This document shows positions 15,304 to 22,957 of a stretch of DNA of 32,778 nt, piece by piece (positions within the stretch are counted from its first letter, which is position 1; each line of letters opens with the position of its first letter). Source of the DNA: Bacteroidales bacterium. GTDB lineage: Bacteria; Bacteroidota; Bacteroidia; Bacteroidales; UBA932. A program made the translations under genes and the position numbers. The DNA is taken from the NCBI GenBank assembly GCA_016285215.1, contig JAEEQI010000004.1, positions 1 through 32,778 of the forward strand, written 5' to 3'. The notes beneath the pieces were generated by a model that was given only the letters and a program-made list of their open reading frames with translations, searched no databases and was not told the DNA's origin.

Positions 15304-17826
15304 ATGAATCTTTGCAGGCAATACAGTAGGTTCTTGCTACTTTTGGCGCTGTTGTTTTTCTCAACAATTGTGCCAGCGCAGACCCTTCCCAGCCTGCCCA
15401 AGGACAGCCGCATCCAAAAAGGCAGCCTTGCCTGCGGCGTCCGGTATTATATGGTTACCAACCCTTCGGCCAAAGGCTATGCCCATATTGCCATCATCCA
15501 GCGGGATACGCCCCTTTCGGACGCTTCGCGGCAGCAGCTGGACCCTGCTTTCCTGTCCCGTATGGGCGTTGCCCCCGGTGAAGATGGCTATGTAAGCGAC
15601 GTAGACGGCTCCACGGTGTATCACTTCCGGGACGTTCCCTTCTACAAGCCCGAAGTGCTGGACTCTATGCTCCTTTACTCCTTTGCCCGGGTGGCCCTCT
15701 CCAAGGCCGAACAAGCCGTAGTGGTAAGCGGAGACATAGATCCGGTAGAGCTCAAGAAGAAGATGGACATCTTCTCTATGCTGGTACCCAAGATGCTGGT
15801 GAAAGAGAATCACAGGCCGGATTATGTCTGGGAGCCTTCTCCCGCTCCGTGGGTAGACGCCTATCCTTCGCACTCTCCGGTGGCCGAGATTTCGGTTACC
15901 TATGCCGGAGCCCGCGTTCCCTTTGACTATATGAACACGGCCCAGGCCATTGTGTCGGACCTCTTTGGAGAGGAGGCTCAGGCCATCGTGCGGCACCGTC
16001 TGTCGCGCAACCTCCGGGATGCCGGCATCCCTTACGGCAACATTGGCTTCCGTTCCCTCCGCAGCAAGGACTACGGTGGAGACGAGCGTTACACCGTCAC
16101 TGTAAGCGTGGCCAAGGAGCACGTAGATGAAGCTATGCGCGTCCTGTCTTCCACCCTCGCAGAAATAGACTCTTTTGGCGTTTCGGCCCGTGAATTCTCG
16201 GACGCCAAGAAGGTGCTCACCGCCCAGATCAGAAGCCGCGCAGCCACCACGCCTTCGCAGGAAGACGACGTCCGCCGCTGCGTGGCCAACTTCCTCTATG
16301 GCGCCCACCTGGCCCCCTACTCGGAGACTATGCGCCTGTTTGCCAGAAAGAATCTGGCCGATACCACCGAAACCCGCTTCTTCAACCTGTTCACAGATGC
16401 CCTCCTGGGCCAGCTGGAGAACCTCACGCTGGAATTCACCGGCGCCCCCGACTCCCTGGACAAGGACCAGGCCCTGTTCAACTACAACCTGGCCTACCTC
16501 TACGGTTCGGTAGTCCCCAGCGAAAAGACCTACGACTGGCATAGCGCAGACAGCTCCCGGCTCACCGTTTCGGCCCCCAAGGTCAAGATAAAGGCCGAAA
16601 AGACCGAGCCCGTCACCGGCGGCACCCTCTGGACTTTCTCCAACGGTATGCGCGTGGTGTTCAAGCGGGTTGCCGGCAGCGGCGTGTTCCATTATGCCCT
16701 GCAGCTCAACGGCGGCCTCAGTCAGATTGCAGACCTCAAGGAAGGGGAGGGCGGTTACATTGGAGACCTGCTTTCCCTGTACGATGTGGCCGGCATCCCG
16801 GCCCCCGCGTTCCGGGATCTGCTAAGCGCCGGTGGCGTAAGGATGGAAACCGAACTCTCGGTTCACAGTTTTGCCCTCAAGGGCGAAGCTCCGTCGGGCC
16901 AGCTGGAATTCCTGCTCAAGGCTTTGCTGGGAATGGCCGGCAACCGCAAACTCAATGTAAACGAGTTCAACCATTACAGCCAGAACGAGGCCCTGGCTCA
17001 GCCGTCCGTAACGGATTTGCTGTACCAGCGTCTGGTTCCCGGCTTTGTGTATACGTCCAATAAGCTCCCCGGCAAGCTCACCGCCGATACGCCTGCCAAG
17101 GCCCACAAGTACTACAACGAGCGTTTTGCCCATATGCAGGACGGCGTGCTCATCCTTTCCGGAGACCTCAAGGAAGAAGTGGTGAAACCCCTTCTGCTGC
17201 GTTACCTGGGCGGGTTCCGCACCGATAAGGAGACCGCTGCCCGCAAGGCCGTAGCCATGAAGCCGCTCACCGGTACGGTTACCTCTCCCATCCAGGGACG
17301 GCCCCGCGGCCTTTACGTGCTTATGGACGGCGAGTACGCCCTTACCTCGGACCATTACTACACCTCCCTGGTGGCGGTTCGCGCCCTGGAGCAGACCCTG
17401 GTCAAATACCTGGCCCCTTACGGTTACACGGTAAAGACAGGAACCAACTTCTTTGCCCAGCCGCAGGAGCGCTTCCAGATAGAACTTACCTGCCTCCCGG
17501 CTGCCCAGTCCGGCCTTCCGGAGCAGACGCTTTCGCAGGATCCGGAAACGGTGCTGCCGGTGCTCCGCCTGGCCCTTCAGTCCAGCGTGAACGCCAAGAT
17601 TGACCCCGTGGACCTCAAGGCCTGGAAAGCCCGCCTGCTGGCCGATGTCAAGCTGGAACTCTCCAGCCCCTCGGGGTTTGTGGCCACCCTGCTGGACCGC
17701 TATGCCAACAACAAGGATATCGCCAGCCGCTATGAAGAGAGCATTGCGGCCATCAATGCGGCCAAAGTGCAGGAATACCTGCGCGCCCTGGTGAGCGGCG
17801 GCCGTATAGAATTTGTGTCGGAATGA
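15304..17826 (+). CDS. Exported M16-like (insulinase-fold) protein lacking the zinc motif
   Basis: M16 peptidases are clam-shaped zinc proteases with HxxEH in the first domain. This 840-residue product has a signal peptide (hydrophobic 9-20, cleavage near VPAQ) and repeated M16-like domains: an N-terminal GVRYYMVTNPSAKG strand, a domain with VTVSVAKEHVDEAMRVLSS, a second half starting TLWTFSNGMRVVFKRV with LILSGDLKEEVVKPLLLRYL, and a last domain. No HxxEH or HxxEH-like inverted motif is present in either half; the segment that should hold it seems missing (IIQRDTPLSDASRQQLD runs directly into GVAPGEDGYV) or replaced by EGEGGYIGDLL. It is probably a non-catalytic subunit or binding protein. 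An in-frame TTG at 15283 lies in the promoter, so ATG 15304 is the start. The stop overlaps the next gene (ATGA). Confidence 0.8.
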   Translation: MNLCRQYSRFLLLLALLFFSTIVPAQTLPSLPKDSRIQKGSLACGVRYYMVTNPSAKGYAHIAIIQRDTPLSDASRQQLDPAFLSRMGVAPGEDGYVSDVDGSTVYHFRDVPFYKPEVLDSMLLYSFARVALSKAEQAVVVSGDIDPVELKKKMDIFSMLVPKMLVKENHRPDYVWEPSPAPWVDAYPSHSPVAEISVTYAGARVPFDYMNTAQAIVSDLFGEEAQAIVRHRLSRNLRDAGIPYGNIGFRSLRSKDYGGDERYTVTVSVAKEHVDEAMRVLSSTLAEIDSFGVSAREFSDAKKVLTAQIRSRAATTPSQEDDVRRCVANFLYGAHLAPYSETMRLFARKNLADTTETRFFNLFTDALLGQLENLTLEFTGAPDSLDKDQALFNYNLAYLYGSVVPSEKTYDWHSADSSRLTVSAPKVKIKAEKTEPVTGGTLWTFSNGMRVVFKRVAGSGVFHYALQLNGGLSQIADLKEGEGGYIGDLLSLYDVAGIPAPAFRDLLSAGGVRMETELSVHSFALKGEAPSGQLEFLLKALLGMAGNRKLNVNEFNHYSQNEALAQPSVTDLLYQRLVPGFVYTSNKLPGKLTADTPAKAHKYYNERFAHMQDGVLILSGDLKEEVVKPLLLRYLGGFRTDKETAARKAVAMKPLTGTVTSPIQGRPRGLYVLMDGEYALTSDHYYTSLVAVRALEQTLVKYLAPYGYTVKTGTNFFAQPQERFQIELTCLPAAQSGLPEQTLSQDPETVLPVLRLALQSSVNAKIDPVDLKAWKARLLADVKLELSSPSGFVATLLDRYANNKDIASRYEESIAAINAAKVQEYLRALVSGGRIEFVSE

Positions 17827-18425
17827 AGCCCAAAGACTTTGGAACCATCATCGAGATAGGGGACGTTCTGGTCTCCGAAGACGTAATCCTGGAATACTTT
17901 GCCTGCGACTATGCCGTTTGCAAGGGCAAATGCTGCATAGTGGGGGACAGTGGCGCTCCTCTCAAGGAAGAGGAACTGGAGCCCATAGAGGCCAATTACG
18001 AGGCCTTCAAGGACCTGATGCGCCCCGAGGGCCGCGCCGCCGTAGACGCCAAGGGCTTTTTCGAGATAGACCGGGACGGAGATCTGGTAACTCCGCTGGT
18101 GCCCGGTAGCGAAGAATGCGCCTTCTGCCATTTTGAAGACGGCAGTTGCTTCTGCTCCATCGAGCGCCGCTTCTGCCAGGGTAAGTCCACCTTCAAGAAA
18201 CCCATTTCCTGCTCCCTCTATCCCATCCGCGTGGTAGATCTGGGAGGAGGCCGATGCGGACTCAACCTCCACCGCTGGGACATCTGCAAAGAGGCCTATG
18301 AAAAAGGGCGCCGCGAAGGAATCCGGGTTTACGAATTCCTCCGCGGGCCGCTTACAGATGCTTTTGGAGAGGAGTTTTACTCCACGTTGTCTGCCGCTGC
18401 CAAGATGTTGATAGCAGCATCGTAA
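17823..18425 (+). CDS. DUF3109 family cysteine-rich protein
   Basis: A 200-residue protein of a family common in Bacteroidota with no firm function. It carries many cysteines in ordered groups: CDYAVCKGKCC (about 29-39), CAFCHFEDGSCFC (98-110), then FC, SC and a late GGRCGLNLHRWDIC. The pattern resembles YkgJ-type CxxxCC metal-binding proteins, so metal or Fe-S cluster binding is likely, but this is inference. There is no signal peptide, so it is cytoplasmic. It is coupled to the M16-like gene by an ATGA overlap. Its last 49 bp overlap the 3' end of the convergent DUF2007 gene. Confidence 0.85.
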   Translation: MKPKDFGTIIEIGDVLVSEDVILEYFACDYAVCKGKCCIVGDSGAPLKEEELEPIEANYEAFKDLMRPEGRAAVDAKGFFEIDRDGDLVTPLVPGSEECAFCHFEDGSCFCSIERRFCQGKSTFKKPISCSLYPIRVVDLGGGRCGLNLHRWDICKEAYEKGRREGIRVYEFLRGPLTDAFGEEFYSTLSAAAKMLIAAS

Positions 18426-18604
18426 TCACTTTCGTTCACTTTGACCTCGATGGGCTTGGCATAGCCCAGGGAAGGGAAAGAAGAGTCGGCTGTAAATACG
18501 CCGGCCGGGATGCCGTTGTCTCCCAGATAGGCGGCGCAGATATCGGCCTGGTTCCTGTCTACGAAGGTGGCAACCGTTTTGAATCCTTGGGTGTCAGTCG
18601 TCAT
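18377..18604 (-). CDS. DUF2007 family small protein
   Basis: A 75-residue soluble protein: FKTVATFVDRNQADICAAYL, then DNGIPAGVFTADSS and IEVKVNESDYDAAINIL. This is the layout of DUF2007 (a putative signal-transducing domain, ferredoxin-like fold, short paired beta strands and helices), in which residues after the first strand form a ligand pocket. Function unknown. It is the last gene of the minus-strand unit started at 21056 and overlaps the gene before it by 11 bp. Its final 49 bp lie antisense to the DUF3109 gene. Confidence 0.8.
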   Translation of the reverse strand: MTTDTQGFKTVATFVDRNQADICAAYLGDNGIPAGVFTADSSFPSLGYAKPIEVKVNESDYDAAINILAAADNVE

Positions 18605-19070
18605 ATTGGTTGAGTTTACGGTCCAGGAGCATAGCCACGCGGACGAGGTCCCGGGTGAGACCCTCCGCCTGGAATCCCTCCAGAACAGGGTTGATGGTAA
18701 TGGTGTCTTCCCAAAGGCGGGCTACACGGTTGGTAGCAGACTTGAGGTGGTACCTGCGGCCGCCTTCCGGGGTTTCACCGGCAAAAACGTATCCCCGGGT
18801 ATCCAGGGCTTCATCAATGGTTTTCCAGTGCCCGGCCGGGTCTCCGGTGGCGTGGATGGTGCGTTTACCGTAACCAAAGAAGGGGTAGATAAGGCTCATA
18901 AGGGCAAAGGCCGCCAGAATGAGCTGAACCGATTTCCAGCCGCTTCTGAAGGCGGTGTTGATATCGGTGGAAGCCATACCGCTGAGCATCATAATGCCAA
19001 TGATTACGCCAAAGATGAGCGTAATCTGGATGAAGTATTTCAGCGCGCGTCTGAGGTGCTTGATAATCAT
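18594..19070 (-). CDS. Small membrane protein of unknown function
   Basis: I do not recognise this 158-residue protein by name. It has two membrane helices (about 12-31 and 46-66) followed by a soluble basic tail of about 90 residues with GRRYHLKSATNRVARLWEDT and VRVAMLLDRKLNQYDD. The tail is likely cytoplasmic if the N-terminus (MIIKHLRRALKYF, basic) is inside. Its ATG overlaps the hemW stop (ATGA), and its end overlaps the DUF2007 start by 11 bp, so the three are translationally linked. Similar unnamed proteins beside hemW occur in Bacteroidales as far as I recall; I could not check this. Confidence 0.75.
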   Translation of the reverse strand: MIIKHLRRALKYFIQITLIFGVIIGIMMLSGMASTDINTAFRSGWKSVQLILAAFALMSLIYPFFGYGKRTIHATGDPAGHWKTIDEALDTRGYVFAGETPEGGRRYHLKSATNRVARLWEDTITINPVLEGFQAEGLTRDLVRVAMLLDRKLNQYDD

Positions 19071-20143
19071 ATCAGTTCTCGTATAATTTCGTCGGATACA
19101 AAGAAGTGGTCTTCCGGGATGCGGTAGCGCCGGCCTTCCTTGGCCAGGGCGCCGGCTGCACAGAGGCGTTTAATGTTGTCCCGCAGGCAGTTGGCTTCCA
19201 GGAACTCGGCATCCACGCCGTGGGAGGTCCGCAGGGCCAGCATCAGGGTCTCCACCTTCTCATCTTCTACGCTCAGGGATTCCTTCGTGAGGGTGTAGCC
19301 GGTGAGCTCGGGGCTGTTCCAGCATCGGCCTCTTCCGCTGAAGGAATGGGCCGAAGGACCCAGGCCCACATAAGGCCGGCGGGCCCAGTAGCCGCCGTTG
19401 TGCACGGCCTCATAGCCGGGCTTGGCAAAGTTGGAAATCTCGTAATGGAGGTAACCGGCGGCAGCCAGCTTGGCGCAGAGGATGTCGTACTGGGCGCGGC
19501 AGACTTCGTCCGAAGCTTCCTCGTACTCTCCGTTTTCCAGCCGGTGGGCCAGCACGTTGTCCCCTTCCACGGTAAGCTGGTAGCAGGAAATGTGCTCGGG
19601 ACCCAGTTCCAGCACCTCGTCAATGGTCTTCTGCCAGACGTCGTTGGAGAGATTGCTAAGGCCGAAGATCAGGTCCACGCTGATGTTCTTGATGCCGGCT
19701 TCGCGCACCATCCGGAAGGCCTTTTTGGCATTCTCGGCGTTGTGGCGGCGGTTCATCCACTTGAGAAGGTCGTCGTCCAGGGACTGGATGCCGATGCTGA
19801 TGCGGTTGACGCCCAGTGTCTTGAGGCTCTCCACGTAGGGGAGTCCCTTCTCTACAAGGTCCTCCGGGTTTACTTCCATAGTAAACTCCTGGTAGGGCCC
19901 GCCGTGTCCCACCTCCTCCAGAGCCAGGAGGATGCGGGTTAAACAGCTTAGCGGCAGCACCGAAGGGGTGCCACCGCCAAAGTAGAGGGTTTTGGGGTTG
20001 TCGTCCATTTCGCGGCTGCGGCGCTTAATCTCGTCACAGATTTCCCGGGTATAGGCCTCGGTCATTCCTTCTGCGACAATCTCTGAATAAAAGTCACAGT
20101 AAATGCAGAAGCTCTTGCAGAAAGGGACGTGGATGTAAATCAT
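19067..20143 (-). CDS. hemW: HemW-type radical SAM protein
   Basis: HemW relatives were long annotated as oxygen-independent coproporphyrinogen III oxidase, but the family acts as a heme chaperone. The 358-residue protein starts with HVPFCKSFCIYCDFYS, giving the radical-SAM cysteines Cys9, Cys13 and Cys16, followed by YFGGGTPSVLP (about 55-65), the NPEDL segment, GVNRISIGIQSLDD, and the C-terminal HemW segment with YEISNFAKPGYEAVHNGGYW and GLGPSAHSF. The short N-terminus without the CxxxCxxCxC form of HemN supports HemW rather than the oxidase. It starts 1 nt after the coiled-coil gene and overlaps the next gene by 4 bp. Confidence 0.92.
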   Translation of the reverse strand: MIYIHVPFCKSFCIYCDFYSEIVAEGMTEAYTREICDEIKRRSREMDDNPKTLYFGGGTPSVLPLSCLTRILLALEEVGHGGPYQEFTMEVNPEDLVEKGLPYVESLKTLGVNRISIGIQSLDDDLLKWMNRRHNAENAKKAFRMVREAGIKNISVDLIFGLSNLSNDVWQKTIDEVLELGPEHISCYQLTVEGDNVLAHRLENGEYEEASDEVCRAQYDILCAKLAAAGYLHYEISNFAKPGYEAVHNGGYWARRPYVGLGPSAHSFSGRGRCWNSPELTGYTLTKESLSVEDEKVETLMLALRTSHGVDAEFLEANCLRDNIKRLCAAGALAKEGRRYRIPEDHFFVSDEIIRELI

Positions 20144-20144
20144 A

Positions 20145-21056
20145 TTATCTGAGCATACATTCGGCGCGGCCCAGGAGGCTCTTCTCCGTGAAGACTTCCA
20201 GGGTATAGACGCCCTTCTGGAATTCTCCGGTGTCGTTGATGTATACAGACAGATCTACTTCATTTCCTTCATAGTCAACTTCACGGGAGGCGGTAGCCTG
20301 CAGGGTTGCACCGTCAACGGTGAATTCAATGGATTCGTTGTTCAGGAGCAGCACGCCGTCCGGATCCTTTACGCGTACATACACGCGCACCGGGCCGTGG
20401 TCTGCCAGGGAGTTTTCTACCAGCGTGAGGTTGGCCACCATATAGCGTACGCGGCTGTGGCGGTCACCCACCTTGTCGTTGCTGTAGTAACCGTTGAGGG
20501 AGATGGCGCGGGCCTTGAGGACCTTGCCGGCGTTCACCTGCGAAGACAGGGACTCTACCTGCTGGGTGAGTTCCTCGTTGGCACGGCGGCTCTCGGCAGC
20601 CTCGCGGCGGGCGGCGGCGGCATCGGCCGTCAGGCGCTTGTTGAGGTTGTTCAGGGAGTCAATCTGGACAATGTAACCCTTCATAATGGTACGGAGGGTG
20701 CCCAGTTCTTTCTCGTACTGGCGAATCTTGCTGCGGTTGGTGGCTTCGGTCTTGGCCAGCTTCTCAATGAGCTGTGCCACCTGCTCGCGGGAGGTATCCA
20801 ACTGGTGGTTGATGGCTTCGTAATCCGAGCTCAGGGCCGAGAAATCGGACTGCAGCTCGACCATCTGTCTGGCGAGGTCGGCCTTTTCTACTTCCAGCTG
20901 GCTTACCAGCGTACTGCGCTGATACAGAAGGTATCCAAGTACCAGGGCCAGGACGGCGGCCACGATGGCCAGGACGGTCATCAGGGTACGGGGTCCTTTC
21001 TTTTCACGACGTTCGCGCTCTTCGCGCTCTATTCTCTCGAGGGGATCTTCAGTCAT
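20145..21056 (-). CDS. Coiled-coil protein with one membrane segment
   Basis: A 303-residue protein without a name I can defend. The highly charged N-terminus (Glu/Arg-rich, about 1-24) is followed by one membrane helix (about 25-46), a long coiled coil (about 50-178, with heptad patterns such as LEVEKADLARQMVELQSDFS), and a C-terminal globular beta domain of about 120 residues that begins near KARAISLNGYYSN and contains VRVYVRVKDPDGVLLLN. The topology is probably cytoplasmic N-terminus with the coil and beta domain in the periplasm. It leads the transcription unit that also contains hemW and two small genes. Confidence 0.8.
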   Translation of the reverse strand: MTEDPLERIEREERERREKKGPRTLMTVLAIVAAVLALVLGYLLYQRSTLVSQLEVEKADLARQMVELQSDFSALSSDYEAINHQLDTSREQVAQLIEKLAKTEATNRSKIRQYEKELGTLRTIMKGYIVQIDSLNNLNKRLTADAAAARREAAESRRANEELTQQVESLSSQVNAGKVLKARAISLNGYYSNDKVGDRHSRVRYMVANLTLVENSLADHGPVRVYVRVKDPDGVLLLNNESIEFTVDGATLQATASREVDYEGNEVDLSVYINDTGEFQKGVYTLEVFTEKSLLGRAECMLR

Positions 21057-21088
21057 AGCTAGTATCTTTTTTTAATTAGTAGATTCGT

Positions 21089-21108
21089 ACAAATATAGTT
21101 ATATTTGT
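21089..21108. promoter_or_regulatory. Palindromic divergent promoter core
   Basis: ACAAATATA-GT-TATATTTGT is a perfect inverted repeat with 9-bp arms. Each arm holds TATATTTG, an exact -7 box: the plus-strand copy (21100-21107) serves the aminopeptidase P gene with a 15-nt leader, and the minus-strand copy (21090-21097) serves the coiled-coil/hemW unit with a 33-nt leader. The boxes are only 2 bp apart. Confidence 0.7.
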
Positions 21109-21122
21109 GCAAATAACGTGCT

Positions 21123-22928
21123 ATGGACAACATCTTTTACCAGCGAGTAGAGGCTCTCCGCGCCCTGATGAGGGAGAATCATTGGGATATAGTTATCCTT
21201 ACCGGCAGCGATCCGCACGCCAGCGAGTACCCTGCCAATCGGTGGAAACAGGTGGAGTGGCTGTCCGGTTTTACCGGGGAAGCCGGGGATCTTGTGATAA
21301 CGCAGGACCACGCCGGCCTCTGGACCGATACCCGCTATTTCATCCAGGCCAACAAGCAGTTGGAGGGTACCGGTATTGTCCTTCACAAGATGCGTGTCCC
21401 CGAGCAGGTTCCTATTCCGGAGTGGATTGCCTCCTTGGGAATGGATGAGCCCTGCATAGCCATAGACGGCCTGTGTTATACGATGGACGCCGTCCGCGAG
21501 CTGCGGGAATCCGTACCGGGCGCCGTCCTTTTCCCCGTTCCCGATCTGCTGGACAGCCTGTGGGAGAACCGCCCCGGCGTTCCGTCCTCTCCCATCATCA
21601 CGCTGGGAGAAGACCTGGTGGGGATGTCCCGCGAGGCCAAGCTTAGCTGGCTGCGCAAGTGGCTGGTGATCCAGGAGGCCGATGCCATCCTCCTTTCGGC
21701 CCTGGACGACATTGCCTGGATGCTGAATGTCCGCGGCTCGGACGTGGAGTACAATCCCGTGGTCATTTCCTACCTGCTGGTCACGTTGGAAGACGCCCAG
21801 TGGTTTGTGCGCAAGGATGCCTTCACCGCACCGGATCCCGACACCCAGGACACCTTCCAGGAGTTGCAGGCCGATGGCATCCAGATCCGCGATTACTCAG
21901 ACATCAGCTTTGCCCTGGAATCTCTCAAAGAGTCCGGTGTAGACTTTATCTGCCTGGATCCCGCCACGCTCAATGTTTCGCTGCGGGAGGCCGTAGACGC
22001 CGGAGAGCGGATTCCTCTTACGTTGGAACTTCCCAGCCCGGTCCAGGCCAAAAAGGCGGTCAAGAACGAGACCGAGATTGCCGGTATGCGGGAAGCCCAT
22101 CTGGAAGACGGTCTGGTGATGGAGCAGTTCCTTTACTGGCTCTCCTCCCGGGCCGGTCAGGTCAATGAGTGGGAGGCTTCCGAGTACCTCCATTCCCTCC
22201 GCGAACAGGTATCCGGTTTCCGCGGAGAGAGTTTTGAGACCATATCGGCCTATGGCCCTTCGGGGGCTCTGCCGCATTATGTGACGCCCAAGATGGGTTC
22301 GGCCCTTATTGAGCCGCACGGGCTTTATCTTTGCGATTCCGGCGGCCAGTACCTCTTTGGCACCACCGATATCACCCGTACCGTTCCTATGGGCCCCTGT
22401 ACGGCCCTGGAGCGGGAAGACTATACCCTGGTGCTCCGCGGACACATAGACCTTTCTATGGCCATCTTCCCCCGCGGCACCGCCGGCTGCCAGATTGACG
22501 CCCTGGCTCGCGAACCCTTGTGGCAGGCCAAGCGCAACTTTGGCCACGGCACCGGTCACGGCGTGGGTTTCTACCTGAACGACCACGAAGGCCCGCAGGA
22601 TATCCGGCAAAACTTCAACCCTATACCCCTGGAGCCCGGTATGATTGTCTCCGACGAGCCCGGCCTCTACCGCGAAGGTATGCACGGCATCCGTCACGAG
22701 AACGTGGTCCTGGTCCGTTCGGTAGGGGACAACGAGTTTGGCTCCTGGCTGGGCTTTGAACCCCTCACCCTCTGCCACTTCGACACGTCCTGCCTGGAGC
22801 TCTCCCTCCTCACCAAGGCCGAGGCAGACTGGCTCAACGCCTACAACGAGCGCGTGTACCGCACCCTCTCGCCCCGCCTCCCCGCCGAGGTGGCCGCCTG
22901 GTTAAGAGAAAAAACCCTCCCGATCTAG
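21123..22928 (+). CDS. Xaa-Pro aminopeptidase (aminopeptidase P, M24B)
   Basis: The enzyme removes an N-terminal residue linked to proline, using two metal ions. The 601-residue protein is of the long, three-domain type (two creatinase-like N-domains, then the pita-bread catalytic domain). The metal ligands can all be seen in the C-terminal domain: LCDSGGQYLFGTTDITRTV (two Asp), GHGTGHGVGFYLNDHEGP (His), DEPGLYREG (Glu) and GIRHENVVLV (Glu). There is no signal peptide, so it is cytoplasmic. It is a single-gene unit with its own promoter. Its stop codon lies inside the loop of a hairpin that terminates the opposing trpB2 transcript. Confidence 0.93.
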   Translation: MDNIFYQRVEALRALMRENHWDIVILTGSDPHASEYPANRWKQVEWLSGFTGEAGDLVITQDHAGLWTDTRYFIQANKQLEGTGIVLHKMRVPEQVPIPEWIASLGMDEPCIAIDGLCYTMDAVRELRESVPGAVLFPVPDLLDSLWENRPGVPSSPIITLGEDLVGMSREAKLSWLRKWLVIQEADAILLSALDDIAWMLNVRGSDVEYNPVVISYLLVTLEDAQWFVRKDAFTAPDPDTQDTFQELQADGIQIRDYSDISFALESLKESGVDFICLDPATLNVSLREAVDAGERIPLTLELPSPVQAKKAVKNETEIAGMREAHLEDGLVMEQFLYWLSSRAGQVNEWEASEYLHSLREQVSGFRGESFETISAYGPSGALPHYVTPKMGSALIEPHGLYLCDSGGQYLFGTTDITRTVPMGPCTALEREDYTLVLRGHIDLSMAIFPRGTAGCQIDALAREPLWQAKRNFGHGTGHGVGFYLNDHEGPQDIRQNFNPIPLEPGMIVSDEPGLYREGMHGIRHENVVLVRSVGDNEFGSWLGFEPLTLCHFDTSCLELSLLTKAEADWLNAYNERVYRTLSPRLPAEVAAWLREKTLPI

Positions 22929-22935
22929 GGGAGGG
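22909..22935 (-). terminator. Rho-independent terminator of trpB2
   Basis: On the minus strand CCCTCCC - 7-nt loop - GGGAGGG is followed by six T. It starts 22 nt after the trpB2 stop. The element lies within the last codons and stop of the opposing aminopeptidase gene, so those codons serve both functions. Confidence 0.85.
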
Positions 22936-22957
22936 CTCTCAGTTTGACTAAAACGCT

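Noticed and set aside
22915..22940. The hairpin as a plus-strand terminator of aminopeptidase P
   Set aside because: On the plus strand no T-tract follows the stem; the T-tract exists only on the minus strand.
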